Assembly (NCBI RefSeq): GCF_964021845.1
Contig: NZ_CAXHZC010000002.1
Coordinates: 558,001 to 622,000, forward strand
Source: Arcticibacterium sp964021845
GTDB lineage: Bacteria; Bacteroidota; Bacteroidia; Cytophagales; Spirosomataceae
Reading direction: 5' to 3'
DNA: 64,000 bases
Both the position numbers and the translations under genes were made by a program. The first letter of the stretch is position 1. Each line of letters starts with the position of its first letter. This document shows, piece after piece, positions 26,469 through 34,878 of this stretch. Below the pieces are notes generated by a model. The model saw only the letters and a list, made by a program, of their open reading frames with translations, was not told where the DNA came from and did no database searches.

Positions 26469-27236
26469 ATGAGAAGAAACTGGACGAAAGAGGAATTAAT
26501 TCTTGCCTTTAATTTATACTTAAAAATTCCTTTTGGTAAAATGCACAAGCATAATCCTGACATAATAGTTTTAGCAAATTTGATAGGTCGTACACCTAGT
26601 TCAATAAGTATGAGACTAGGAAATTTTGCAAGCGTAGACCCTTATCACCAAGAAAGAGGCATATCAGGTTTGAAAGGAGGTAAAAAACAGGTACAACCAA
26701 TTTGGGACGAGTTCTTCAATAATCAAGAAGAATTAATATTCCTAAGTGAAGAAATACTCGCCAGAAAAGAAAACATCAGTCTTGAAGATAAATATCAAGA
26801 GCAATTATACGATTTAAAAGGCTTAATAGGTGAAACCGTTTTAAGGACAGTCAAAACTAGAGTGAACCAGTCCGTTTTCAGACAAATGGTTTTGGCTAAT
26901 TATAATTCTAAATGTGCCATAACAGGTATTGAAGTTCCAGAATTACTTTTGGCTAGTCATATCATTCCATGGTCAAAGAATGAAAAAGAAAGATTAAATC
27001 CCGAGAATGGCCTTTGCCTTTCCGCTACATTCGACAAGGCTTTTGATAGAGGCTTTATTGGTATTGACTCTGACCTAACCATTATATTTTCCCCAAAATT
27101 GAAGGAATTCTCGAAAAAAAATTTCTTCAATGAAACTTTCGAAAAGCACGAAGGACATCAATTAGCAATACCATCGAAATATCCTCCAAACCAAGAGTTT
27201 ATAAAATATCATTTAGACCACATCTTCAACAAATAA
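26469..27236 (+). CDS. HNH endonuclease with N-terminal helical DNA-binding-like region
   Basis: The 255-residue protein has an HNH core near 165-205: CAITGIEVPELLLASHIIPW, then NPENGLCLSATFDKAFDRGFI, with His, Asn and Asp/His positions as in the HNH_2 group of restriction-associated nucleases. Residues 3-50 (WTKEELILAFNLYLKIP through GRTPSSISMRLGNF) look like a helical DNA-binding region seen in other such nucleases. It is transcribed away from the methyltransferase and directly follows the restriction pair, so it may be a second nuclease of the same defence island or an independent one. Target and partner are unknown. Confidence 0.8.
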   Translation: MRRNWTKEELILAFNLYLKIPFGKMHKHNPDIIVLANLIGRTPSSISMRLGNFASVDPYHQERGISGLKGGKKQVQPIWDEFFNNQEELIFLSEEILARKENISLEDKYQEQLYDLKGLIGETVLRTVKTRVNQSVFRQMVLANYNSKCAITGIEVPELLLASHIIPWSKNEKERLNPENGLCLSATFDKAFDRGFIGIDSDLTIIFSPKLKEFSKKNFFNETFEKHEGHQLAIPSKYPPNQEFIKYHLDHIFNK

Positions 27237-27239
27237 ACC

Positions 27240-29390
27240 CTACCCCACCCCAAAAGGCATATCCCTCACCCTCTCACCAGTTAAGCGAAAAACGGCATTG
27301 GCTATAGCAGCACCAATTGGGCCTAGTGGTGGTTCGCCTACGGCACCTGGGCTTTCTCCATTTTCTAGAATCACTACGTCTATATCTTTAGGTGCATGAC
27401 GCATCATGGCCATTTGGTATGGCCCGTAAATGATTGGGTCTAGTTGTCCATCTACTACTTCCATTTTTTCAAACATGGCTGCACTCATGCCCATGATGAT
27501 GGCTCCTTCGCACTGAGCTCTTATTTGGTCTGGGTTTACCGCCAAACCTGGGTCTATAACACAGGTTACTTTATGTACTTTTATTTCGCCATCTACTATA
27601 GAAACCTCCGCTATTTGAGCCACAGGCGTATTTACATCGGTAGAGCAGGCCAATCCCATGGCTACTCCGTCTACCACTTCATCTTTATAATTTGCCTTTG
27701 CGGCAGCTGCCTTTAATACTTCTTTTAGTCTGAAACCTGCGGTGTCGTCTTGAATATGAGCTAATCTAAAATCTAATGGATTTTTGCCCGCCTTTACGGC
27801 GAGTTCGTCCATGAAACTCTCTATGGCAAAAGTATTGGCTAATAGCCCCAAACTTCGCCACCAACTAGTAGCAAAAGGTAGTTTCACACGCCAAGAAATG
27901 GCCTGATAATTTGGGATAGCACCATACTGAATCATACCACCACGCCAAGCTCCCAAATCTGCCCCTAGAGCCAGATTAGCTATATGCGGCACTATGGCAG
28001 ACCCATAAGCCACATCACCACTAGACACATTATGCTCCAGAGCTTCTATGTTTCCCTTAGCATCTAATTTACCTTTTAAAACATGGTGCGTTGGCGGTCT
28101 GAAAGTATCGTTTTGAAACTCTTCTTTCCTGTTAAAAAAGCATTTGACAGGTTTTCCTACAGCTTTTGAAAGCACCGCTGCCTGAATAGCATTTGGCGTA
28201 TGCAGTCTCCGCCCAAAACCTCCACCTAAAAAGGTAGGAATAATTTCTACTTGCTCTTTATCAAAACCCAGCCTTTTTGCCACCTCTTTTCTGGTAATAT
28301 CTACCACCTGGGTTGATAGCATTAGCGTGGCATTATCTTTCTCTACATACGCTACCGCACCATTTGGTTCTATTTGTGCGTGAGCACCCAGCGGACTTGT
28401 AAATTCAGCGGTAATCAGTCCATCCTCCTCTTCTAAAGAGCTTTTAGGTTTACCTTCTTTCTGTATCACGTAGGCTTTCCCTTGGCCCACTTTTATCATG
28501 TCGGTTATGTCTTTGGTCTGCCATTTCTTTTCTGTTTTCCATGTCACTTTTATGGCTTCTTTGGCATTTTCTGCCTCCATTCTGGATGTGGCCACCACAC
28601 CTACAAAGTCCTTTTCTTTTACCACTTTTACTACGCCAGGCATTTTCTCTGCGGCTGTAGTGTCAGCACTAATATATTTTGCTCCAATGGCAGACGGACG
28701 CACCACGGCACCAAAAAGCATGTCTGGCATGGCGGCATCCATTCCATACATTGGTTTGCCTAGCACTTTATCTTTTAAATCTACCCGGCTAACGGGCTTT
28801 CCTATGTATTTATACTCTTTGAGACTTTTTAGAGCAGGTTTATCTCCTATTTCCCATTTTGTGATGCCCTTTACAGCTTCGCCGTAAGTCATCGTTTTGG
28901 CACCTGAACTTATGACTCCATCCGTAACTTTGAGCGAAGCTAAAGCCACACCCATTTTATTAGCAGCTTCTGCTTTGATTATTTCTCTGGTAGTGGCAGC
29001 CAACTCTCTCAAAGGCACCCACAAGCTAGAAATAGAGGTACTTCCGCCAGTGGCAAATTTATCTACCTGCATGCTAGAGGGAGCATGTTTTACTTGAATT
29101 TGACTTATGTTTATCTCTAATTCTTCTGCCGCTAACTGAGCCATGCCCGTAAAAGTCCCCTGCCCCATTTCTACTTTAGGACTGTATAAAGTCACCTGAT
29201 TATAGGCACTTATTTCAAACCAAACCTCAGGGTCAGATGTATTACCAGCATACGGCGACTCGGTAGTGTTTACCATTCCTGCCAAACCACGTCTGATGCA
29301 GCCATTAAAAACATAGGTGGCACCCACCAAAAGCCCCGTTCCACCCAAAATAGACCTTACTATAAATTTTCTTCTCGATTGTTTAGCCAT
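27240..29390 (-). CDS. Molybdopterin-binding dehydrogenase subunit, IorB-like
   Basis: The 716-residue protein is the large subunit of a xanthine dehydrogenase/aldehyde oxidase family enzyme of the isoquinoline 1-oxidoreductase type. It carries a twin-arginine signal (QSRRKFIVRS) and hydrophobic stretch, so it is exported folded to the periplasm. Molybdenum-cofactor motifs are GGGFGRRLHTP near 390 and, near the C-terminus, GAVGEPPLGPIGAAIANAV with the catalytic Glu. It follows the 2Fe-2S subunit after 3 bp and a diheme cytochrome gene, giving an electron path from substrate to cytochrome. The real substrate is not known; the isoquinoline name comes from the family. Confidence 0.88.
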   Translation of the reverse strand: MAKQSRRKFIVRSILGGTGLLVGATYVFNGCIRRGLAGMVNTTESPYAGNTSDPEVWFEISAYNQVTLYSPKVEMGQGTFTGMAQLAAEELEINISQIQVKHAPSSMQVDKFATGGSTSISSLWVPLRELAATTREIIKAEAANKMGVALASLKVTDGVISSGAKTMTYGEAVKGITKWEIGDKPALKSLKEYKYIGKPVSRVDLKDKVLGKPMYGMDAAMPDMLFGAVVRPSAIGAKYISADTTAAEKMPGVVKVVKEKDFVGVVATSRMEAENAKEAIKVTWKTEKKWQTKDITDMIKVGQGKAYVIQKEGKPKSSLEEEDGLITAEFTSPLGAHAQIEPNGAVAYVEKDNATLMLSTQVVDITRKEVAKRLGFDKEQVEIIPTFLGGGFGRRLHTPNAIQAAVLSKAVGKPVKCFFNRKEEFQNDTFRPPTHHVLKGKLDAKGNIEALEHNVSSGDVAYGSAIVPHIANLALGADLGAWRGGMIQYGAIPNYQAISWRVKLPFATSWWRSLGLLANTFAIESFMDELAVKAGKNPLDFRLAHIQDDTAGFRLKEVLKAAAAKANYKDEVVDGVAMGLACSTDVNTPVAQIAEVSIVDGEIKVHKVTCVIDPGLAVNPDQIRAQCEGAIIMGMSAAMFEKMEVVDGQLDPIIYGPYQMAMMRHAPKDIDVVILENGESPGAVGEPPLGPIGAAIANAVFRLTGERVRDMPFGVG

Positions 29391-29393
29391 GAC

Positions 29394-29864
29394 TTAGGAT
29401 TTAGTGTTTTGAATTTCAGCAGCTCGGTGAATGGCCTTACGCATTCTATAATACGTGGCACAGCGGCATACGTTGATGATGTTATTGTCAATGTCCTCGT
29501 CCGTAGGTTTGGGTACTTTATTCAGCAATGCAGCCGTGGCCATCATAAAACCAGGCTGACAGTAGCCACACTGCGGCACTACTTCTTCTATCCAGGCTTG
29601 CTGCACAGGGTGCAAATTTTCTTCTGAGTCTGATAAACCTTCAATAGTGGTCACGGCTTTTCCTTCTGCAAACTCTACCTGAAAAGAGCAGGAGCGTACG
29701 GCTTCACCGTCAATGTGTAAAGTGCAAGCACCGCAGGCCGCTTTACCGCAACCATATTTAGTGCCTTTCAAGTCTAAAATATCTCTTACCACCCAGAGAA
29801 GTGGCGTACTACCATCCGTCTCTACGGTTTGTGGTTTTCCGTTTATTGTGAAGTTTATTTTCAT
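29394..29864 (-). CDS. 2Fe-2S ferredoxin-like dehydrogenase subunit, IorA-like
   Basis: The 156-residue small subunit has two cluster-binding parts: a plant-type ferredoxin domain with YGCGKAACGACTLHIDG (about 38-54) and a following C (SCSF), then a helical domain with CGYCQPGFMM near 100 and a CRC motif near 135. It passes electrons from the molybdopterin subunit encoded 3 bp downstream. It has no signal peptide of its own, so it is probably exported together with the Tat-bearing large subunit, as is known for this family. It lies between the cytochrome and IorB genes in one operon. Confidence 0.9.
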   Translation of the reverse strand: MKINFTINGKPQTVETDGSTPLLWVVRDILDLKGTKYGCGKAACGACTLHIDGEAVRSCSFQVEFAEGKAVTTIEGLSDSEENLHPVQQAWIEEVVPQCGYCQPGFMMATAALLNKVPKPTDEDIDNNIINVCRCATYYRMRKAIHRAAEIQNTKS

Positions 29865-29905
29865 TTCTGTTTATTATGAAGTGCTAGACTGGATAAAAGG
29901 TACAA

Positions 29906-30502
29906 TTATTCTTCTGGAATCTGAGCCCCATCAGCTATCCAAGTTTTCACGGCGACTATAAAATCTTCTTTAGAGACTGGAGGTTTTTCTCTTTCCTCTT
30001 TATTCGCATTAATACCAGGCTCAAAAGCCCAAAGTACTAAGTCGTCTTCTGTCAAATGCTTCTCTATTTCCTTTACTGACTTATTTCCGTTTCTTGATTT
30101 ATCTAAAATTATTTTAGCAATCTCCACCCTAGATTTACCTTCCCAAGCCATACTCAGGGGAGCTAAACCCCAATGTGGTGCACCCGGAACTCCCGAATTG
30201 TCATTGTTCTTTGATTGGTGACAGGTGCTACATTTCGCTGCAGGATGCCCATGATCGTCTGGACCTCTTTTTACCCCAAAATTATGGAAATGGCTATCTT
30301 CCCCTTGCCTTGGTTTATCTCCTGATGGATGACAATTCATGCATCTTTTATGGGTCAACACCTTCATCATGGTGTCAAAAGGTTGTTCTTCTATCAATTC
30401 TGTTTTTACAGGTTCAACTTCTTCTTTCTTTGATTGGCTGAAGTTAAATAGTAATGCTGTTAAGGGTAATGATAGGATTAGTATTTGTTTTTTTATGTTC
30501 AT
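29906..30502 (-). CDS. Periplasmic diheme c-type cytochrome subunit
   Basis: The 198-residue protein has an N-terminal signal sequence and two CxxCH heme-binding motifs, CMNCH near residue 54 and CSTCH near 90, with several candidate Met and His axial ligands. Proteins of this kind are often annotated as a third isoquinoline 1-oxidoreductase subunit in Bacteroidota. It is first in the operon, 41 bp before the 2Fe-2S subunit, and would take electrons from the dehydrogenase to the respiratory chain. Maturation needs the cytochrome c system, which is not in the window. Confidence 0.85.
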   Translation of the reverse strand: MNIKKQILILSLPLTALLFNFSQSKKEEVEPVKTELIEEQPFDTMMKVLTHKRCMNCHPSGDKPRQGEDSHFHNFGVKRGPDDHGHPAAKCSTCHQSKNNDNSGVPGAPHWGLAPLSMAWEGKSRVEIAKIILDKSRNGNKSVKEIEKHLTEDDLVLWAFEPGINANKEEREKPPVSKEDFIVAVKTWIADGAQIPEE

Positions 30503-30570
30503 CGTTTTACTTGTTTCAATATTAGCAATTCACTTCCGATTCAACTGACAAAACCCACCTCAACCTAGAT

Positions 30571-30588
30571 ACTTAATCTTAGTTAAGT
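30571..30588. promoter_or_regulatory. Inverted repeat, possible TetR operator 1
   Basis: ACTTAA and TTAAGT arms are separated by six bases, placed on the dehydrogenase-operon side of the gap, about 70 bp before its first gene. A role as operator is inferred from position only. Confidence 0.35.
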
Positions 30589-30630
30589 TTATCGCTTTCT
30601 TTTCCTTGGTTTGCCTTCCAGCAGGGACGT

Positions 30631-30646
30631 CGTTTTTTGAAAAACG
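30631..30646. promoter_or_regulatory. Inverted repeat, possible TetR operator 2
   Basis: CGTTTTT and AAAAACG arms flank a 2-bp centre. The size suits a TetR dimer site, but no binding data are implied. Confidence 0.35.
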
Positions 30647-30843
30647 AAGCAAAAAACACAACCCTGTAAACTCACACAATCAAAATTGTAAATTCAAAAA
30701 AGTTGCAAGTAACTTATCAAATTAAATTTTGACCGTGCTCAAACAGCACAGGGCTTTATAAGGAATCTTGATTTCACTTTTATTTATTCATTTTCATTAA
30801 TTAAAATACGAGGTTTCTTGATAAAAGTTTAGGGAGTTCTTGA

Positions 30844-30875
30844 TTTGTTGTCGGAGTTTTGATGAATTATATTTG
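30844..30875 (+). promoter_or_regulatory. Promoter overlapping the annotated TetR start codon
   Basis: TTTG at 30844-30847 and TATATTTG at 30868-30875 are spaced by 20 bp, a good -33/-7 pair. The final G of the -7 box is the first base of the GTG at 30875, so a transcript from here would begin inside the longest reading frame. This favours a downstream start. Confidence 0.55.
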
Positions 30876-31417
30876 TGAGTAAATACTTACATTCATTGAC
30901 AGACAAAAAAGCCAACATATTATCCACTGCTCTTCAGCTATTTGCTAATGAGGGATTTGCTGCGACTTCTACTAGCTCGGTTGCTAAAAAAGCTGGGGTT
31001 TCGGAGGCCTTGATATTTCGTCATTTCAAGAATAAAAAGGGGCTTTTGGATGCTATTTTTGAGCAAGGCGAGAAAAAATTTATGGAGTTCATGGGGCCTA
31101 TTCTTTTGCAGAATTCGCCAAAGGAAATCATCAAAAAGACTTTGGAACTTCCTTTTTCAGTAGATGAGTCCGAATACGCTTTCTGGAGATTACAAATGAA
31201 ACTGAAGTGGGATTCTGCCTATTACAATCCTAACAAAATGGCACCCTTAACTGATAAACTCATAGAAGCCTTCAAAAAGTTAGGTGCTAAACATCCTGAA
31301 TTTGAAGCTAAAGCCCTAAATCAATTGGTAGAGTCTATCTCGCTTTCGCTCGTCAGAGGAGAGCTAAAAGACAAGCAGCAGTATTTAGATTTTCTGTTTG
31401 GCAAATATAGGGTTTGA
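30875..31417 (+). CDS. TetR/AcrR-family transcriptional regulator
   Basis: The longest frame gives 180 residues. Residues about 11-56 form the TetR helix-turn-helix: ANILSTALQLFANEGFAATS, then VAKKAGVSEALIFRHFKNK. The C-terminal ligand domain is not recognisable by eye. A well-placed -7 box ends on the GTG at 30875, so the in-frame TTG at 30896 (residue 8, TDKKANIL) is a likely true start and still keeps the full HTH. It is divergent from the cytochrome/dehydrogenase operon, and control of that operon and of itself is the simplest guess. Confidence 0.85.
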   Translation: MSKYLHSLTDKKANILSTALQLFANEGFAATSTSSVAKKAGVSEALIFRHFKNKKGLLDAIFEQGEKKFMEFMGPILLQNSPKEIIKKTLELPFSVDESEYAFWRLQMKLKWDSAYYNPNKMAPLTDKLIEAFKKLGAKHPEFEAKALNQLVESISLSLVRGELKDKQQYLDFLFGKYRV

Positions 31418-31506
31418 AAAAATTGATTTATTTCTAGAAAAGCTATATCCATCAAATTTGAACCTTAGTATAACTTTTTGATGTTTAGTGAGATAAATAA
31501 AACACT

Positions 31507-32499
31507 TTGTCATTGAAAAATATAACCTTAAAAGGCTTCTTCAAAAAAACGGGTATTAGCCTTGTGCTTTTATTTCTGCTACTGGCCTTATGGCTGGTCT
31601 ATTTCTTCGTAAAAAATGAAGCTCCCATTCTTAATGGCGATGTTATTTATAGCCAACTTTATAAAGAAAACCTCGACCTAGACATCTATACACCTACTAA
31701 AAGAGTTTACGAGAAATCTCCGGTGGTGCTTTACATTCACGGAGGAGCTTGGATAGGTGGCGTAAAAGAATCTATAAATAACAACAGATTTAATGCTGCC
31801 ATAAACCAACTTCGTGAAAAAGGTTATACTGTCATAAGTCCAAACTACAGCGTGGCAGTAAACGGTAAAGGAGCGTTCCCAGATTGTATTATTGATATAA
31901 ATCAGGCGATTAAATGGACGGCAGAAAATGCAGATTCTTTAAAACTTGACTTGGATAATTTTGGGATTTTTGGAGAATCAGCAGGAGCACATATAGCCAT
32001 GATGAATGCATTTCCTACCAAATTAAGTTTTGATAGTACTTTTTACAGCATAAAGTTTAATTATGTGGTAGATGTATACGGGCCAAACGACCTTAAAGGT
32101 ATTTATAGAAGTAAATTGGCAGACAGTTTAGGAAACATAGTGGCTACTTTGCCCGAATATTTCCGAGATGATTTTGATATAGCGAAGCGTATTTTTGGCT
32201 TTGACCCTAAGGCAGATAGCGTAAAGGCCGATAGTATCATGCGTTTATATTCGCCATATCGTTATTTGACGAAACACTCTCCTCCTATCCTGATGATTCA
32301 TGGAGACGCCGACCAAGTGGTTCCTATTACGCAGTCTTTAAGTCTTAAGAAGCTTTTAGATTCGCTGAAAGTAGAAAACGAAATTCATGTGTTAGAAAAA
32401 GTAAATCATGGTTTTATAGATGCTCAGCAAGCTCAAATGGATTCTACCCAAAAGTGGATTATGGATTTCATCTTGTCAAAATATAGAAGTGAGAATTGA
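31507..32499 (+). CDS. Membrane-anchored alpha/beta hydrolase (carboxylesterase-like)
   Basis: The 330-residue protein begins at TTG 31507; the TTG two codons later is an alternative. An N-terminal hydrophobic segment (about 13-32) anchors or exports it. The hydrolase fold has the oxyanion motif YIHGGAWIGG near 76, the nucleophile elbow GESAGAH near 158, the acid loop HGDADQVVP near 287 and the catalytic His in VNHGF near 315. This matches the BD-FAE/Hsl-like esterase group. The substrate is unknown. It stands alone between the TetR gene and the rpoN operon. A second such esterase lies at 40893. Confidence 0.83.
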   Translation: MSLKNITLKGFFKKTGISLVLLFLLLALWLVYFFVKNEAPILNGDVIYSQLYKENLDLDIYTPTKRVYEKSPVVLYIHGGAWIGGVKESINNNRFNAAINQLREKGYTVISPNYSVAVNGKGAFPDCIIDINQAIKWTAENADSLKLDLDNFGIFGESAGAHIAMMNAFPTKLSFDSTFYSIKFNYVVDVYGPNDLKGIYRSKLADSLGNIVATLPEYFRDDFDIAKRIFGFDPKADSVKADSIMRLYSPYRYLTKHSPPILMIHGDADQVVPITQSLSLKKLLDSLKVENEIHVLEKVNHGFIDAQQAQMDSTQKWIMDFILSKYRSEN

Positions 32500-32505
32500 G
32501 GTAAC

Positions 32506-32607
32506 TTATTCCTCATCTTCTGAATTAACAATGATTTCTGAACTAACCACTACTACTAAAAATGATAGACCGAATACGGTATAATATAAAATTTCTGATG
32601 GATGCAT
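32506..32607 (-). CDS. Possible 33-residue single-span membrane protein
   Basis: A short frame from ATG 32607 to TAA encodes 33 residues: a polar start (MHPSEILYY), a hydrophobic run (TVFGLSFLVVVV) and an acidic tail (NSEDEE). The pattern of one membrane segment with charged ends is typical of real small membrane proteins. It lies 106 bp downstream of the rpoN operon on the same strand and is preceded by an inverted repeat (32614-32641). I recognise no family. Chance is possible at this length. Confidence 0.4.
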   Translation of the reverse strand: MHPSEILYYTVFGLSFLVVVVSSEIIVNSEDEE

Positions 32608-32613
32608 ATTTTT

Positions 32614-32641
32614 AAGTTTTTACCTAAGAGCTTAAAAACTT
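32614..32641. repeat. 9-bp inverted repeat before the small membrane ORF
   Basis: AAGTTTTTA and TAAAAACTT arms are separated by ten bases. It could end the rpoN operon transcript or affect translation of the small ORF that begins 7 bp away. No T-run follows on the minus strand. Confidence 0.4.
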
Positions 32642-32713
32642 ATTCCATTTCAGAAAGTGTGGAATTTGATAAAAAATAGTAGAACACAAGCAACAGCTTA
32701 TGACTATAATTAA

Positions 32714-34141
32714 TCAATTCAAGCCAAACTCTATAGTAAATGTAGAACCCTTTCCTATTTCAGAGTCTACCTCTATTTCCGCATCATGAGCTTTTAGAAT
32801 ACCTAATGTAGATGCTAAACCCAAACCTACGCCATTTGTTTTAGCAGTATAAAATGGCTCAAATAGTTTTGACTGTAATTTCTCATCCATTCCGATGCCA
32901 TTATCTTCAATCACCACAATCACCCTATCATTTTTTGCGAAACTTTTGACACTTACTTTCGGATTTTCAATACCTTCTAAAGCCTCTATGCCGTTCAGTA
33001 TGATATTGACCAAAGCGGTACAAACTTGCTCTGCGTTAAGTTTTAGTTTTGGACATTTATTAATGTCGGTCTCTATTTTGACACCCACCATGTCTGCTCG
33101 GTCTTTTATTTGAGCTATGGCCTTTTTAATTACCTTCGACAAATCCGTTGATTGCTTGGTAACCTCTTTTTCAGAAGCCGCATGAAGAACTTCGTTAATA
33201 AGTTTATCTATTCTTCTGGCATTTCTTTGAATAATCTCTAAAACAGACTCGTCTTCTTCCGACACTTTGTCTGTAAGACTTTCTAAAGAAAGGTTAATAT
33301 TCATCAGCGGGTTTCTAACCTCATGAGCTAGCACCTGCATCAGTCGGGCCGTAGACTCCAGTTTTCTGGTTTGTCTTAAAGCTCTTTCGGCTTTAAGTTT
33401 TTCTGTTTGGTCAGAAAATATTCCATGTAAAAAGAAGCGTTCGTCGGCATCATATTCAACCACTACAGATACTAATCCAGACTTAACCTCTCCATTTTTG
33501 GCTTTTAAATGAATTAAATAATCTTTTATGCTTCCATCAGTCATTTGGTCTTGCATTTCCACTATCTGAAGTGGATTCTCAAAATATTCATGACTCTGCA
33601 TAGCATACACCTCCTCTGGTGTATAACCCATATAGGCCTCCACCGCCTTACTCACATGAATAATGTTAAAATCTTCATTGGCTATGAAAATTATTTCTTT
33701 AGAGCCCTCAAAAACCCGTCTATATTTCTTCTCACTTTCACGTAGTGCTTTCAGCGTATTCGCATGTTTTACTGCATATCTAATACTACGCCCCAGGGAG
33801 TCTGCATCTAAAGAAGTTTTTTCTATATAATCATAAGCCCCAAGCTCAATAGCTTGTTGGTCAATTTTTTCATCGCCCTTCCCCGTTAGTAAAATGGCGG
33901 GCAAATCTTCGTTTTTAGTTTTCAAAAGTTTGAGTAATTCCAATCCTGATTTTCGACCAAGTAAATAGTCAAAAAGGTATATATCATGATTTTTTTCTAA
34001 AATGGTTTTTTCCGCCATTTCGTAAGATTTGACCCATTCTAAATCATAAGAAAGATGTACTATTTCTCTTAAAATAGACCGAGTAATGAGGTAATCGTCC
34101 TCATCATCTTCTACTAATAAAATTTTCAATTTTGCACTCAT
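32714..34141 (-). CDS. Hybrid response regulator/PAS/sensor histidine kinase
   Basis: With the ATG at 34141 (MSAKLKILLV) the protein has 475 residues; the frame is open 20 codons further but that would run into the upstream gene. The domains are an N-terminal REC (about 5-120, DDEDD acidic pocket and DIYLFDYLLG phosphoacceptor), a PAS domain (about 130-250), HisKA with LAHEVRNPL near 270, and HATPase_c with DNGIGMDEKL and GLGLASTLGI near 420-450. It has no membrane segment, so it senses a cytoplasmic signal or the state of a partner. Its start overlaps the upstream kinase stop (TAATG), placing it last in the rpoN-ntrC-kinase operon. Confidence 0.88.
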   Translation of the reverse strand: MSAKLKILLVEDDEDDYLITRSILREIVHLSYDLEWVKSYEMAEKTILEKNHDIYLFDYLLGRKSGLELLKLLKTKNEDLPAILLTGKGDEKIDQQAIELGAYDYIEKTSLDADSLGRSIRYAVKHANTLKALRESEKKYRRVFEGSKEIIFIANEDFNIIHVSKAVEAYMGYTPEEVYAMQSHEYFENPLQIVEMQDQMTDGSIKDYLIHLKAKNGEVKSGLVSVVVEYDADERFFLHGIFSDQTEKLKAERALRQTRKLESTARLMQVLAHEVRNPLMNINLSLESLTDKVSEEDESVLEIIQRNARRIDKLINEVLHAASEKEVTKQSTDLSKVIKKAIAQIKDRADMVGVKIETDINKCPKLKLNAEQVCTALVNIILNGIEALEGIENPKVSVKSFAKNDRVIVVIEDNGIGMDEKLQSKLFEPFYTAKTNGVGLGLASTLGILKAHDAEIEVDSEIGKGSTFTIEFGLN

Positions 34142-34878
34142 TAAGCGGCTGGTAAAAGAATATGCACCGATGTTCCTGAAGAAAATGGTTTTTCCATCCA
34201 AATGGCTCCACCCATTTTTTCCAAAATGGCTTTGGCTATAGAAAGCCCCATTCCTGCCCCATCATACTCCGACCTTCCATTAACCCTATAAAAAGGTCTG
34301 AAAATGTCTGACATTTGGTCTTCAGGAATTCCTATTCCATTATCTGAAAATATCAAATATGCATAGTTTCTTGAAGGATTTAAGCCTTTTGAAGCTATTA
34401 CGGTAGAAAAAATAGATTTGGTCGAAAGCTTAATTTTAACTTTCCCAATATTAAATTTCTCGGCATTGTCAATCACCTCTTGTAAGGCAATTTTCAGCTG
34501 TGGCCTATCGCCATAAGCAATTTTTGGACATTGATATTTGAACTCTGTTCTTTCATCAATATTTAGTTCTTCTACTAATTCATGAAGCATTATCCGTTGC
34601 CTCTTAAAGTCTGCCGTATTAATTCTAGACAGCTTTAATAAATCATCAATCATAGCCTGCTGCCTATTGGCGGCATCCATCATTCTGGCAAAGAAATCTT
34701 CCTCTTCTTCACTTAATTTACCTTTAAGACTTTTACTTAGCCTCTGGCCAAAAGTTGTAATCTTTCGGGCAGGTTCCTTTAAATCATGAGAAGCCAAATA
34801 AATAAACTCATCAAACTCATTTTGAAGAGCCAATACTTCTTCAGGAACTTCCTTTTCTATAGTTGTAAAGTCACTCAT
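34141..34878 (-). CDS. Cytoplasmic sensor histidine kinase (no sensor domain)
   Basis: The 245-residue protein consists only of HisKA (FIYLASHDLKEPARKITTFG near 26-45, with the phosphorylatable His) and HATPase_c (IFSDNGIGIPED near 172 and GAGMGLSIAKAILEKMGG near 207-224). The SHDLKEP form of the H-box is common in phytochrome-like kinases. Lacking a sensor or membrane segment, it probably receives its signal from partner proteins. Both ends overlap its neighbours by TAATG junctions, so it is translated together with the NtrC-like regulator upstream and the hybrid kinase downstream. It probably phosphorylates one or both of their REC domains. Confidence 0.88.
   Translation of the reverse strand: MSDFTTIEKEVPEEVLALQNEFDEFIYLASHDLKEPARKITTFGQRLSKSLKGKLSEEEEDFFARMMDAANRQQAMIDDLLKLSRINTADFKRQRIMLHELVEELNIDERTEFKYQCPKIAYGDRPQLKIALQEVIDNAEKFNIGKVKIKLSTKSIFSTVIASKGLNPSRNYAYLIFSDNGIGIPEDQMSDIFRPFYRVNGRSEYDGAGMGLSIAKAILEKMGGAIWMEKPFSSGTSVHILLPAA

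Larger units (their letters stand above)
30503..30874. other. Divergent regulatory region between dehydrogenase operon and TetR gene
   Basis: The 372-bp gap holds two inverted repeats, ACTTAA-N6-TTAAGT (30571-30588) and CGTTTTT-TG-AAAAACG (30631-30646), which are possible TetR operators. A promoter for the TetR gene lies at 30844-30875. No convincing small reading frame is seen. Confidence 0.5.

Noticed and set aside
30661..30770. GTGCT-N5-AGCAC short hairpin as a riboswitch or small RNA
   Set aside because: Only a five-base stem with no conserved partner structure.
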